In this document: piece by piece, positions 20,710-32,073 of the stretch | How positions within the stretch are numbered: the first letter of the stretch is position 1 | Layout: each line of letters starts with the position of its first letter | DNA from: Cantharellus purpuraceus | Taxonomy: Eukaryota; Basidiomycota; Agaricomycetes; Cantharellales; Hydnaceae | DNA length: 64,000 nt | Reading direction: 5' to 3' | Assembly: GCA_025174535.1 (NCBI GenBank) | Contig: JALBUN010000008.1 | Coordinates: 124,001-188,000, forward strand | Translations under genes and position numbers: made by a program | Notes under the pieces: generated by a model | What the model saw: the letters and a program-made list of their open reading frames with translations, nothing else | Database searches by the model: none | Told to the model about the DNA's origin: nothing

Positions 20710-21525
20710 GTCTTCCATCAGGTATTTGTGACGCACCGCTTTGGTTATTTGACAAAGCGGGAGGATCTCATACTGTAAGTTTTACACATCATGTATCTAT
20801 TTCGTCGAACTCATGAAGTCAAGCAAAACGGGATCCTAGTCGGGCAAAGAAAACAGTGATCTGGGTGGGGTTGGGAAGCGAAGCTATACATGCTACAAGC
20901 TGATGCGTTCTTGCTTGATGTCAACATATCAGCGTCTGTACTTGATATGACTGACGGAGTTTGGAACAGGATGAGGAGTAATATCGTGAAAGAAAGAAGC
21001 AAGTCTGATATGATGTTGATAATGTGGACCTTAAAGGTTGAGTGGATTTGACCAACTGCGTGCAAAAAGGTCTTGAGCGACTTCCAATTCCCAAGCATAT
21101 GTAGCACTCACATATAGACGACCTGTAGTAGACAGGGGGCAAGACAACTCCTATCCTATGAGCGTGTCTCCAAGACTACGCATTCCACGTCCATTGGTCC
21201 TCCACCATATTTATGGGATAATTAATCCTGCTTGTTAAATATAGGAGGAGTATGCACAATCTGGAATGATCGTAATCGTTTTAAGCCTGTCACAGCGTAT
21301 ATATCAATGACTGAATCATATTTAGCACATCATTCCTAGAGCGGCTGTGGCTGAAATGATCGTAATCACGTTTTAAGCCTGTCACAGCGTATACATCAAC
21401 GACTGAATCTACAAACACAGCATCAATCAAATATATTTAGCACATCATTCCTAGAGCTACAGCCGCTCGAGTATCATAAATAACGCTGTCCACCTCGTTC
21501 ATCTTTCCGGAAATCAACCAGAATT
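20710..21525. other. intergenic, contains a degenerate tandem duplication
   Basis: This lies between the convergent 3' ends of NAF1 and the cupin gene. Apart from the repeat at 21263-21462 no coding or RNA feature is apparent. Confidence 0.5.
21263..21462. repeat. tandem duplication of about 95-110 bp
   Basis: Unit 1 (about 21263-21345) and unit 2 (about 21354-21462) share AATGATCGTAATC, TTTTAAGCCTGTCACAGCGT, GACTGAATC and TTTAGCACATCATTCCTAGA. Unit 2 has an extra AT-rich stretch. Flanking GGCTGTGGCTG and CTACAGCCG are inverted relative to one another. Confidence 0.75.
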
Positions 21526-22277
21526 CTAAGGATTACCCTTCGAGTTCTTCGAAGCAATCAACACACAAAACATTTTTGTCCACTTCGTGGGGTGTCGATT
21601 ATGCCAGGCATGAGTGGTTTCACGCTGGACGATGACGTCTCTGTATACTCGTGAGAAAGGTACCAGGTGCCACGATTGACCACTTAAGAGACAACATACC
21701 CAGTCTTCAAGGTGCGGTCACTGCCCTTCTCAAGTTGAATGACAATTTCGCCTTCAAGTACAACTGCATAGTCGATGGATTTTGTTTGATGCATTGGTGA
21801 GGATGCGCCTGGCGGCATCCATAACATCGTACATACCTGTAAAAGAGAGAGAGAACAAGACAAGTAGCAATGAGCAACGATCAAATTATTCTATGTAGTG
21901 GGTACTGGGTTCTTACCGATCCATCGTTACTGGCCCGAAACGTCTGGTTTCCTGTCGGATCCTCACTTGTCTCAGAGGAGCAGTCTGCGGGAACCTCGTC
22001 TGTGTACCAGACAGTTTGTAACCTGTTTAGAAAAGGTGAGTGATTTGTTATGTTCAATATACGATAGTCATTTACCGGCTTCCAGTTGGCAATACTCTGA
22101 AGTATGATTGGAGAGACTCAGACATACTATAATGTTTCCATATGACAGATAAGCTTACTTAGTGTTTCCCTTGGTATCATCGTACAAGACTTCTGACTTG
22201 CTCATGCCATTAGTTCCGGTGACGACTCTTCTGGCGAGAGGAAGTGAGGCAAGGTTGGGAATTTCAGGTGGAGACAT
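21526..22277 (-). CDS. small single-domain cupin protein
   Basis: Exons on the minus strand: 22277-22159, 22096-22076, 22022-21917, 21836-21700 and 21640-21526. All junctions are GT-AG and in phase, giving 165 aa. The C-terminal half is a cupin_2 barrel: motif 1 PPGASSPMHQTKSIDYAVVL with EGEIVIQL, then motif 2 GDVIVQRETTHAWHN. Histidines at PMH and THAWH fit metal ligands. Similar fungal proteins often sit near aromatic or sugar catabolism genes, but the substrate cannot be read from sequence. The second exon is only 21 nt. It lies convergent to NAF1. Confidence 0.85.
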
Positions 22278-23772
22278 GGAGGAGGTACACAGTGGCAGTT
22301 AAAGGTCTTAACTTTACCTCCAAGACCCAAGCATATCTCTTATTATATAGACGACTTGTGGTGCATTGATGGATAAGCGACAAGGCAACTGCTGTCCTGC
22401 GGAAATTTCATCTATACCCTATGAGACCTTCAAGATCATAGAACCAGATACACGTACAGAAGCCGAGTCTCCGACGTACGCGAGTTGCGCGTCCCGCTCA
22501 TGTTATTCCGCACACAAGTGCATAGCTTTCGAGATGACAAAAGCATTTGGATTGGCGCACTGATGGAAAGCAATAAGGCAACTCCCTTCCTATGGTAGCA
22601 ATCTCATCTATACCCTATGAGGCCTTCAAGATCATAGAACCAGGTACGCGTTCAGAGGCCGAATCTGCGACATACACGAGCTGCGCCATCTGCCAGAAAT
22701 CCATTTGAAAAAGCCCATCAGTGCAAGAATTGTAGCGCATTTGTAAAAGGAAATGATATTAATAAGGTGCTCGGCCATCAGTTTGTTTGTCATGAAATTT
22801 GAGCTTATGTATTCATGGGATAGCAGCACCATTTGTGGTGGCAATTGTCACTTTTCTAAAGTCCGTCTGATGATGTCCTATGTATCAACAAGGCATGCCA
22901 CGCAAAGCTTCCAACCGGTGTTAAAAAAAAAAAAAAACACAATGATTGAAGTTTTTGGCCTGTCAGCATCGACTTTGTGATTGTACGTTTGTGACCTTCA
23001 AAGTTGCGCAGATATGTACAAGCTCCTTGTTTGATTGTTTTTCTACTTCATCTTGGTCTAGTTAAGTTTACAGGCACGATCTAGGACATGAGTGTGCCTG
23101 AGGCCTGATTTCTCATAACGGAAGAAACTTGTTTAAACCCAATACCGGTCGGGGTCCCTCATCTTGCCATCCACAGGTCACTTCTTAAAATGTATTCAAT
23201 TCCACAAACCATCTCAACGTCATCATTTACCAATTATCAACAACAAAGATTCTGTGAAAATTTGTCAAGAGAGAGATGGTCCCGAAATGCGTGGTACATT
23301 GACTCATCAGCCACGGCCAGCTATGTTCACTGTTACCAAAAGCATAGCCCTTGAAGCTTGAACCCGAAATCCGTCTCCGTGCCGTGGTTGTGGGGACATA
23401 TACAAGGCAACGGATAGGAAAATGCAGTATAGATCTTCGAGCTTCGAGCCTTGTGTCAATCGTTGTGCCCTGTCTGTTTGTAGCTAAGCCCTTTCTCCTC
23501 CATGTCCTGCGTGCCTCCAGTTCAAACGCGAAGAAGGAAAGAGCGAAGTCACTAAGCTTATGCTCACAGGTTCAAAGGGAGGCTATTGGATGCTCAGTGA
23601 CTGAGACGTCATGTATAGAGGAATTCCACTCCATTGGACGATTGGCCACTGGTATCCATCATCGCTCACTCTTGAGTCTGAATCGGTCGGCTGGGTACAC
23701 CCAGCTGTATATGATACTTCGATCAAGGAGTTCTCGATTGACTGGATGAAGTATTAATATAGGTTTAATGCA
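22278..23772. other. intergenic with a direct repeat, no gene recognised
   Basis: Only short open frames without domains are seen. An A(14) run lies near 22923. The region separates the cupin promoter from the COG7 3' end. Confidence 0.5.
22368..22686. repeat. direct repeat, two copies of about 125 bp
   Basis: Copies at about 22368-22493 and 22562-22686 share ATCTATACCCTATGAG, CCTTCAAGATCATAGAACCA and a diverged tail ending in a GAG(T/C)TGCGC stretch, with about 70 bp between them. Divergence suggests an old local duplication. No coding potential is shared. Confidence 0.75.
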
Positions 23773-26415
23773 CTATGTCCACCCCCTAAGTTTGGCGACC
23801 ATACTGAACACCTCGTCACTACCCGACCCCTCCTCTTTGGCCTTCGCTTTCCCAGCCTCCTCGTCCATTTCTACAACCTCCTTCCATCTCTCCAGCTCCC
23901 CCCACTCCACATTCAGCGCACGTACAACATTAGACAGATACCCTAGATCCGACGCGAGCTGCGCAGCACCGGGGCGAGTCAGGGTGCGTATAAAAGGAAG
24001 GACTTGCACAGTAAGATGCGACAGAAGCGATAATGTCAATGAACTGAGCCAAGCAGAGACAACCATCTCGGGCGGGAGAGTCGCTTGGGGCACTGGCGGA
24101 ATGTTGAAAGCGTGCGATGATGAGAGACGGCGAAGATGGGGGTGATCTCCGGAGGGCGAGGGTGCTGGCGCTGGATTGAGCACTGCACGCAATGACTCTG
24201 CGTCGACAAAAGGAAGGGTTTCGACCGAGAATGCCAGGGCGTCATCGTCAGCATACACCTCAAACAGGCGAGGGAGGTTGAGCAAGCCCTCCGCGACGCG
24301 TTGGATAGTAGGTGTCGGTGATAGCGAGAACGTGGGAATGTGCAGATCACCTCCCGTGTCTCGCTTAGTCTCCGTCGACCATCCAGAGTATGTAGGATAC
24401 GTAGAGAGATGTTGAAAGAGAGGGGATAGTAGTGTGTCATGCAGAACACGTTGGCAGGCCTTGGTAAACTCAACAACGGCATTTCTCGCACCGTTCAAAA
24501 GCAATGTTGATTGCTCGGCTGAAGGCGTTCCAGAACCCACACCAGGGTCAAGCCGATCCAGCAAAATTTGCAGCTCTGCTGAGTTCAAGGTGGACTGACT
24601 GAGTAGCAATGCCTCTCCGCGTGTTGTGTTAGAGATGTATAAACCTTGAGAGTCGCTTCGCGAAAAGCGAAGGGAACTCGCGACTTGTACAAGCCCTGCA
24701 CGGACCTTAACATCTAGAACAGAAAGTCGCTCGCGGACGACACGAACAGCCTCGAGGAGATGTAGGGCAAGCTGTATAGTGCTCCAATTCTCGGCGGAGT
24801 AATCCAGTTCTTCGAATGCATCACTAGGAATACTCAGAGTGGACGTGGGAGCTGATCCCTGTGACGACAGCAACTCTTTCTGGGACCAGTCGAGGAAAGA
24901 GGAAAACATCCAGTCGAGTGAATGAAGGAGACCAACAGCCCCGTAACCGTGGGTGAACTCCATGCATCGACCGAATGATTCCTCTGCCATAGAGAAAACG
25001 TCCATAGAGTGCTCACGAAAGGCCCTGGCTCCATCAGAGTCACCTACCCGATGAGCCAATTGAGAAGATTCTTGTGCATTTCGAAGGCCCTGCTCCAAGT
25101 GTCTTTTCTCCAATGATTCATACTCCGCTTGTAGATCAATAAATGGTTCGAACAAAACCTGTTCCCATCCCCCACCATTTCCTGTGAATAGGTTACCGCT
25201 GATAGATATGTTAGACCGGGTGGGAACTAATTTTCTGGACATAGACATGCGCTTGGACAGGCGCCGTGAGTGTGATTTGGAGAAGTCATCTGCATGGGAC
25301 ACTGGCGTTTGGGGGGAGAATAGTGCAGCGTAGCCGACCTTTTCTAGTACCTTGTCTGTGGCTACGGCGAAATCCTCTGTCGCGCGGAAAGCCTTGATAA
25401 GCACCGGCAGAGCTAAGGCACCGTAGTGCTCTGAAATGCCAGAAAGGCGCTGGGAAAACGAGGGCGTTAGAGCATCAATAGTGGATTGAACAAAGGCGGC
25501 TAAGGTTTGGGGTGGATCTGGAAAGATGGCGGGTACGTAAACTCGTTCCTCGTTGACAAGATGGAGGAAATCAGCAAAGAAATGTTGTAGAAAATCAATG
25601 AAACTGGTGGAAGTAGATTCTGGAGGAAGAGGCTCGCCATCAACGTCTAGAAACGTTGGACTTGCCCACAGCTGGATAATTGCCGCGCGTCGCGATCCAT
25701 TATAATAGTTACGGAACTCGGACTCGCGCTGAATATTGGCGAAGATGCCATAGTAGCTCTTACACGACGTAATGTCTCGTGCGTTAATGGCTGCGACAAG
25801 CGCAGAGCTCAGGGACGCCTCGAGCTGGTTCTGAAGGCTAACCATGAGGGCACGACGTGTCTCAAACTCCGCCGTATTCTGGAAGACAACCATGCTCTTG
25901 CTCGCCTCTGCCAGTCTCTCCGCAGCCTTCTCGTATTGAAGTTCGGAAAGAAGTGATGTTACCTCAGATTCCAGGGTGCTCCAACTCTCCGCTTCCCGTA
26001 GAACGTCACGAGATGCCTCCATGCGGCTTTTGACAGTGTCAAGATACGTCAGACGTTCAAGCGCCTGTATTGTTTCATGATCACCAAGAGAAGAAGAGAG
26101 TCGGGTTTGTAGAGAGGATAAAGCAAGCTTGAGAGCCAGTGTGGATTCCCTGAGGAATTGAAGGTCATAGGTGAGGCGAGGCACTGTCCTGGAGATATCG
26201 TCTATGGATTGCTCTAGTTGGCCGGAAGTGTCCTGACATGCAACTTCGAGGCGAGTAGCAAGCTCCGTGACATCGGGAACGGCACCACGAGTGTCGGACG
26301 CGTTTTGTTGGGCACTATTGTCTAAAAGGTCATTAATCCATTCGGCAATGTTCGTATGCTCTTCTAACGATGCCAGTAGGTCTGAAGAGGATGGTAAGCC
26401 CTGAACTTCAACCAT
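23773..26415 (-). CDS. COG7: COG7, conserved oligomeric Golgi complex subunit 7
   Basis: A single 880-codon exon encodes a COG7-family protein. COG7 belongs to lobe B of the octameric COG tether, which docks retrograde intra-Golgi vesicles. The N-terminal third is helical with predicted coiled coils (TYLDTVKSRMEASRDVLREA, ELQYEKAAERLAEASKSM), as in CATCHR tethers. The motif SCKSYYGIFANIQRESEFRN then YYNGSRRAAIIQLW (about residues 213-247) is the most family-specific stretch. The protein ends KLRGWT. Its length is within the usual fungal range. The start at 26415 is the first ATG of the frame. A short 5' intron in the leader is possible, but none is needed. Confidence 0.87.
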   Translation of the reverse strand: MVEVQGLPSSSDLLASLEEHTNIAEWINDLLDNSAQQNASDTRGAVPDVTELATRLEVACQDTSGQLEQSIDDISRTVPRLTYDLQFLRESTLALKLALSSLQTRLSSSLGDHETIQALERLTYLDTVKSRMEASRDVLREAESWSTLESEVTSLLSELQYEKAAERLAEASKSMVVFQNTAEFETRRALMVSLQNQLEASLSSALVAAINARDITSCKSYYGIFANIQRESEFRNYYNGSRRAAIIQLWASPTFLDVDGEPLPPESTSTSFIDFLQHFFADFLHLVNEERVYVPAIFPDPPQTLAAFVQSTIDALTPSFSQRLSGISEHYGALALPVLIKAFRATEDFAVATDKVLEKVGYAALFSPQTPVSHADDFSKSHSRRLSKRMSMSRKLVPTRSNISISGNLFTGNGGGWEQVLFEPFIDLQAEYESLEKRHLEQGLRNAQESSQLAHRVGDSDGARAFREHSMDVFSMAEESFGRCMEFTHGYGAVGLLHSLDWMFSSFLDWSQKELLSSQGSAPTSTLSIPSDAFEELDYSAENWSTIQLALHLLEAVRVVRERLSVLDVKVRAGLVQVASSLRFSRSDSQGLYISNTTRGEALLLSQSTLNSAELQILLDRLDPGVGSGTPSAEQSTLLLNGARNAVVEFTKACQRVLHDTLLSPLFQHLSTYPTYSGWSTETKRDTGGDLHIPTFSLSPTPTIQRVAEGLLNLPRLFEVYADDDALAFSVETLPFVDAESLRAVLNPAPAPSPSGDHPHLRRLSSSHAFNIPPVPQATLPPEMVVSAWLSSLTLSLLSHLTVQVLPFIRTLTRPGAAQLASDLGYLSNVVRALNVEWGELERWKEVVEMDEEAGKAKAKEEGSGSDEVFSMVAKLRGWT

Positions 26416-26824
26416 AGACAGTGCCTGCTATACGATGATCTTGTGTCAGTCATTAGCAGTGCCCAGTGGTAGTCGCGGAGAGCAACTTACAAACTTAGCG
26501 TAATGCTCTGTGACAGAGGGGGGTAAAACCACTGTTTCGGCTATATTCTGCCAAAAACACAAGCGTCACCACCTGATTTTTGCTCAAATGTGGGTAGAAA
26601 TACAGGTGGAAATGAAAGTCCCAGGCAGTCTCAGGCTCCTCATGTGCTTTAACAATAGCAAAACAATGATCGGGCTGGTTTGATAGGGGGACTATGGCTA
26701 ATATTCGACCCTTACGCCCTTCGTTCTAGTAACGGATAAGTCAGGCCAGGGTGGGCGGATAATATATCGTCCAAATGCTATAAAGTGCGAGCTCCGCTGT
26801 CACGAAGAGGAGACAGTCAAAGTC
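26416..26824. promoter_or_regulatory. divergent intergenic promoter region of COG7 and the dioxygenase
   Basis: The 409 bp between the two divergently read starts must contain both promoters. No clear TATA box or known operator is visible. A TATAAAGTGCG stretch near 26778 is about 45 bp before the dioxygenase ATG. Confidence 0.4.
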
Positions 26825-28226
26825 ATGTCGACCGAATCCGACGTAAACAAAGCAGTCTCCAACCCACACGGTCCACCAACAACAGAGACGTTGCCAGTAC
26901 GTGTATCCTCAAACTTCAATAGTGCCAATCATCTCAAACACTTTCTAGCTGCCGGATACCGATGAGATCCTCACGCAGAATGCAATCAAGCTTATGGGTA
27001 ATACACCCAACCCGTGAGCAGCGATCCAATGCAAGCATGCTACATGCTTAGCTGGTTAAACAGCCGTTACAAGTTGATCATGCAAAACCTGATACGGCAT
27101 ATGCACGAATTCGTAAAGGAGACAGAGTTCGTTCATTTCTCATCTCTGCGCTTGCATGTCTTTGATCGCGGATAGTATCACCACTGAAGAATGGATGACT
27201 GCAATACAGTTCCTTACCGCGACTGGTCAGAAATGTACTTCAATGTAGGCGTACATTCAAAGCGACATCCATCTAGTTAACGCGTGCTATATTTTAGTCG
27301 TCAAGAGTTCATCCTGTTGTCAGACGTTCTTGGTGTATCAGCCCTTGTTGACGCAATCAACAACCCGAGCGTTGGCAATGCTACAGAATCCTCGGTCCTC
27401 GGTCCATTCTTCACTGAAGATGCTGCTGACAGTGCGTCGTCCATCATACTCTTTATCTCTCACTCACACTGCAGTAGTCCCAATGGGAGAGAGTATCGCG
27501 TCCGAAGGCAAGGGTGACTACCTATATGTTCAAGGACGTGTCTTGGACATACAGGGGCAGCCGATTCCTGGTGCAACAATTGACACGTGGGAGGCGGACG
27601 CGAACGGGTTTTACGACACGCAATATTCCACGCGCAAGGGCCCGGATTGCAGAGGAAGATTGAAGACTGACGCCGATGGCATATACCAATATCGTGCTGT
27701 GGTTCCTGTGTCGTATCCTATTCCCGGTGACGTAAGTACTGAGACCTGGGGTTTGACATGGTCGATAACTTGTTCTTGACAGGGACCTGTGGGATCGATG
27801 CTGGAGAAGTTCAAGCGACATAACAACCGCCCCTCACATCTGCATCTAATGGTCACGGTGCGTCGTCTTATACTTATCGGATTCGCTGATCTGACTTATC
27901 GCCAGGCCGAAGGATACCACACGCTTGTCACCGCCCTATACATGGAAGGTGACAAATACCTTACGAGCGACACTGTCTTCGGTGTGAAGAAGTCCCTTGT
28001 CGTCGTGGGTATTGTTCAGCACTTAGCGATGCCGTTTGACCCTTACGGTTTTTTAAAGGAACTCAAGACCATCGAGTCTGACGAAGAGGCCAAGAAGCGT
28101 GGCTTCCTTAAGGGCGGGCCGTTCAAATTGTTGGAGAAGGACCTCGTACTGTTGACAGAGGAGCAGTCCGCGACAGCGAGGGCGAAAGTCACGCAGGCCA
28201 ATCTGATTTCAAGGAAGTTTGACTGA
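26825..28226 (+). CDS. intradiol ring-cleavage dioxygenase (catechol/hydroxyquinol 1,2-dioxygenase type)
   Basis: It opens an aromatic ring between two adjacent hydroxyls with non-haem Fe(III), feeding the beta-ketoadipate route. Exons: 26825-26896, 26949-27013, 27064-27126, 27176-27244, 27298-27431, 27475-27731, 27783-27857 and 27906-28226. All have GT-AG junctions and consistent phases, giving 351 aa. The N-terminal helical dimerisation domain (LIRHMHEFVKET, EEWMTAIQFLTATGQ, RQEFILLSDVLG) precedes the catalytic barrel. The four iron ligands appear as Tyr in NGFYDTQ, Tyr in PVSYPIPGD, and two His in RPSHLHLMV. The substrate, catechol or hydroxyquinol, cannot be separated by eye. No aromatic-degradation cluster is present around it. 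Confidence 0.9.
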
Positions 28227-28584
28227 TATTACTTAAGATCAGCTCGTATCCCGTATCAACTATCTTGATTGAATCCATAGGTGTATTGGTGAATTTGTGA
28301 GATGTGGAGTTCGACAGGCATCCTTATCAGTTTGAAGACATAGTCACCTTGACGGGAACCTTGAGATTTGCATACTATCAATTAAACCATAACGCAAAAC
28401 GACATTGTGTACTCTACTCCATCACGTGATCATGGGTATACAGCCATATCCCAGAAGAGAAAACTGTCGCATTCCGCATGTCTCTGACAGCAACATGTCA
28501 TAGTCTTCCCAATTCAACGTGGAAACTCTATGCGGTGAGATCATTAGAAGTCGCTGACAACAAGTACTCGTACATAAAATAGTT
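28227..28584. other. convergent intergenic, terminator regions
   Basis: 358 bp lie between the dioxygenase and NSA2 stop codons. No gene is seen. Both 3' ends and polyadenylation sites must fall here. Confidence 0.5.
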
Positions 28585-29743
28585 TTATATCACTGAGGAG
28601 CGATCAGTCAATCGTCAAGTATGTGCTTGTGAAGCAGGAGGGACATACAAAGCACGGCATTGATACAGCCATCATTTTCCTGGAGAAACGTCCTCTGTCA
28701 ATATTTATCCTCAGTATCAGAACTGGGACGTACAGGGTTATTCGTGACCTGTGCGTACTTCCCAAATACGACCTGACCAGCGTAGCGATCAGACAACTCT
28801 AGTTGGTCTGCAGAATGCAATAATATTTACCTTGCCGCCGGTCGTGACCATACCAAGTTCAGATACATTCACCTCGATAACGGTACCCTTGGTCATGACG
28901 CCAAGCTGTGTATACATAGGAGATTGAGGGTTCTTCTTCACTCCAATGATGGATAGTTGAAAGGTTGCCTTCAAGTCAGCTGTTCATAGACAGTCCTCAG
29001 CCCACATACAACACGCATGAAAGCATCAGCAAGTACTCACGATGGGTCACATTCGCCTTCTTGAATCGCAATGCCATGGGTCGCACGAATCTCTCCATCT
29101 TCACAGGCTTTCTTGTGAACCCTTCCCCGACAAACGTCGCCTTCGTCACCATGCGCTTCCATGCCTTACTTTTGCTCTTCCCAGTGCGCATCACCTTGAA
29201 CATTTCCTCCTCTGCAATACCCCGCACTTTCGGCAATGGAACCGAGTACTTTGCGGCCTTGTCCTTGCGTTTTTGCTTCAAAGCCGAGCTGAGCGCCTTC
29301 GCATCCTTCTGGCCCTCCCGATCCAAAAGGTATGTAGGCAGGGCACCATCAGGGGTAGATGCAGTATCCGACTGCTTGACATTGCGCTCGTCGTGAGCTT
29401 TGAGGGTTTTTCGAAGTTGCACCTTTTCGGCGTGTCGTTTTTTATGCAGAAGCTTCGCTTTGATACCAAAGACTTTTTGAGAGACGGCGGAAGCACGATG
29501 ACTCTCGCGTGCTAAACGTTTGCGCCTGAGAGATGGTCAGGGCGATGAGGCTGGAGATTGAGACGACACACTTTCGTTCAAAATAATCTAACCGCCGTCC
29601 ATGACGTTTGATGTGTTCTTCAATGTACTCATTCTGCAACAATTGTCAGACAATAGAGAATGCATACCACGATATATACCTGAGGCTATTACAAAGAAGA
29701 GCAGTCAGCGAGGTAGTCTTATGTGAGCCCTGCTACTCACCAT
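28585..29743 (-). CDS. NSA2: NSA2, 60S ribosomal subunit biogenesis factor
   Basis: NSA2 associates with late nucleolar pre-60S particles and is needed for ITS2 processing. Exons (minus): 29743-29741 (ATG only), 29685-29680 (CCTCAG), 29633-29572, 29525-29041, 28979-28831, 28772-28734, 28679-28649 and 28592-28585. All introns are GT-AG, phases agree, and the product is 260 aa, the usual length of this highly conserved family. The N-terminus reads [19 protein letters not shown]. The middle has [29 protein letters not shown] and [16 protein letters not shown]. The C-terminal beta-barrel has [15 protein letters not shown] and [12 protein letters not shown], ending INAVLLI. The 6-nt exon restores the conserved Pro-Gln after Met. 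Confidence 0.92.
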
Positions 29744-30378
29744 AGTGCAGAGAACAAGCGCCTTTGTGAGCTGAACAGAGTGACAGATTTTGTGACACTA
29801 ACGGTATCTCTGCGTCCCGCCACATTTCCCTGTCCGAAGTCTTTTTAGGCGGAAAAGGGCACCTTAGTGAAAGTCACACAAGGAGACCTAGCTCTATGCC
29901 GTTCTCTACGAGAGAGTCGTCAATTTATAGATAAATCATTGACACAGTTCAATCTCACGCGGGTACACCCATACATGTTCACGCGACACTTGGTTAGCTT
30001 TGGAAGGAGATCAAAGAAAGATGGTACAGAATTGTGTGGCCCTGATGCGTGACATGGATGTATACTGACTCTGGCACCGAGATACCGGGCACTGCAAGGC
30101 TATAAAGCACATAAAGCATGCACCCGATGAAACATGATACAAAAAATCTAAAGCTACCGTGTCATGTCTTTTCCCAAAACATCTAGTAACACCCATATTT
30201 CTCTCCTCAGATTTGGCATTCCCTAATGCCCATAGTCATATACCTGTTCAAGTGTCACTGAGGTTAAGCTTGTCGCAGACTTGTCCGGCCAGCTGAATTG
30301 ACTGATGTGTTTCTGCCCTGTTGTCCCATTGCTCCTAATACCTCATGACATATGCGGCGACAGATGGAAAAGTTTCGA
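29744..30378. other. intergenic, NSA2 promoter side
   Basis: No recognisable gene is seen. The first 100-150 bp upstream of the NSA2 ATG contain a CGTCCCGCC-type GC stretch near 29812, but no known site can be named. Confidence 0.4.
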
Positions 30379-30971
30379 CTATGCCCCAACTAGAAACCTC
30401 TGCCCAAGTCTTCCCGGTTGGATCGGAAAAAAAGAGATACGAGAATATTTTACGCCAGGCTCGCAGAATAAGCGGCCGAATTGGTGATCCTCCTCCATAG
30501 TATCAATGATTGCTAGCCAGGTGTGTGGATGCACGACCAAAAGTGCATTATCACCTTCAGTCCGGAGTCGGGACGACAGTGCCTCTGCAAACACAAGACC
30601 GCTCTTGGAATGGCCGTTGCGATCACGATGACTATGCCTTTGGAAAGGGTACAGAGCAAGCCGAGGTAGTACTGATTTCGGTGCCAGTTAAATATCGACA
30701 ATTCCTTGAGTGGGTTATCGACAGACGTGCTTGCGTGCGGTTGCATAGCAGAATCTCGCGCTCGCACCACTGAAATAAGAGCATGCGAGAAGAGATCTCG
30801 GAGTGGCTCGTCGTCCCAGCCCATTGAAGCTACTTCTAGTTCGGATGCCGCTTTGGGCGCAATACGCTGCAAGTTGCATTGTCCTAGCCAGAGAGGGATC
30901 ATCAGGTGAGGGATCACATCAGCTGATACACAAGATAGAGCGTCCAATCTGATGTCCATATTGATGTGCAC
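30379..30971 (-). CDS. hypothetical protein, two exons
   Basis: Exon 1 is 30971-30673 and exon 2 is 30637-30379. They are separated by a possible 35-nt GT-AG intron that keeps the frame, giving 185 aa. The product contains LMIPLWLGQCNLQRI, GWDDEPLRDLFSHALISVVR and GDNALLVVHPHTWLAIIDTM, and ends PGRLGQRFLVGA. I do not recognise the family. The two exons read like real coding sequence (few rare combinations, open over their full length). The intron is unusually short, so the model could be wrong. It faces the YIP1-type gene head to head across about 160 bp. Confidence 0.4.
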
Positions 30972-31134
30972 TTATATGACGCCTAGTCGACCGCATTCGC
31001 GCTTGTCAACATTTTACGATCCTCATCATTTGCTGAATAAGCAACAAGCGCCTTGGCGCGCTAACGCGAGTGACAGAATTGTCACACCCACCCACAACTG
31101 CGCGCCCGCCACGTTTGCGTTCTAGTCTCATTCC

Positions 31135-32073
31135 ATGTTCTCGGACCAATACGGCTCTTCTGGCAGTCCATACCAACAACCATATGCACCACAAGCCCCC
31201 CATGCTGGTGGCAGTGGTACACCACTCCAGTTTTACAGCGCAGCTTCCTCTAATGACTTTCCTGGCGCGCGGCCGAGTCTCGACGGTCATGTAACAGCTG
31301 GCGGGGTGGTTGGAGGAGGCTCAGGATTTGGAGGAAGTATTCAGTCAGCTGGGGGTTGGTGGAGCGCCTTTGGGACGGGTGGTTTTGAAGGGGAGCCACC
31401 ATTACTTGAGGGTGTGTCAATTAGAGAATTGCACTCGGAACGAATTGTGAACCTTCTTATTCATAGAATTGGGAATCAATTTCTCCCATATTCGAGCCAG
31501 ATCGATGACTGTCTTGAACCCTCTGCGGCGTATAGATGAACATATCATGGACGATGCTGACCTCGCGGGACCACTTTTATTCTATTTTGCATTCGCCACT
31601 TTCCTATTATTTGTGGGTTGAGTTTTGCGACCATTGAATGGTCACCCCTGATTTCTTTTTATCCCAGTCCGGCTCACCTCAATTTGGGTCCATTTATGGC
31701 GTCGCCCTTCTTGGTACGGCTTCACTATACACTCTTCTCAACCTGATGAGTGAGGCTGGTATTGATGCCTATCGCGTTGCCTCTGTGCTCGGATACTGCT
31801 TGCTCCCAATGGTTGGCGTTGGAGCCGTCAGCATCATGGTCGCACTAGAGTAGGCTGCATTGTTATCTTCGCGCCATTCGTGCTGAATTCCTCCGCAGCG
31901 GTCTAGTCGGCTATCTTCTGTCCCTCATTTCGGTCCTATGGTGCACTTATGCGGCGTCGGGAATATTTGTGGCAGTTCTCCGCATGTCTGACCAACGTCT
32001 CCTGGTCGCTTACCCTGTCGGACTACTATATGGTTGTTTCGCTCTGTTGAGTGTGTTTCGTGGTGGCAAATGA
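31135..32073 (+). CDS. YIP1: YIP1/YIPF5-type Golgi membrane protein
   Basis: YIP1 proteins bind Rab/Ypt GTPases and Yif1 at the ER-Golgi boundary and act in COPII vesicle formation. Exons 31135-31411, 31467-31612, 31668-31849 and 31899-32073 with GT-AG introns give 259 aa. A Gly/Ser/Tyr-rich cytosolic N-terminus (about 75 residues) precedes PPLLEELGINFSHIRARSM, the conserved YIP1 entry motif. Then MDDADLAGPLLFYFAFA starts five membrane spans, including GSIYGVALLGTASLYTLLNL, SVLGYCLLPM and LLVAYPVGLLYGCFALLSVF. Motifs DLAGP and GYCLLP are diagnostic. Length and topology are normal. Confidence 0.9.

Noticed and set aside
22915..22945. A-rich run as a retroposon tail
   Set aside because: No LINE/SINE-like sequence or target duplication could be found next to it.
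26825..28226. Aromatic-degradation gene cluster around the dioxygenase
   Set aside because: The neighbours are COG7 and NSA2. The cupin is 4.5 kb away beyond COG7, and no monooxygenase, isomerase or regulator is present.
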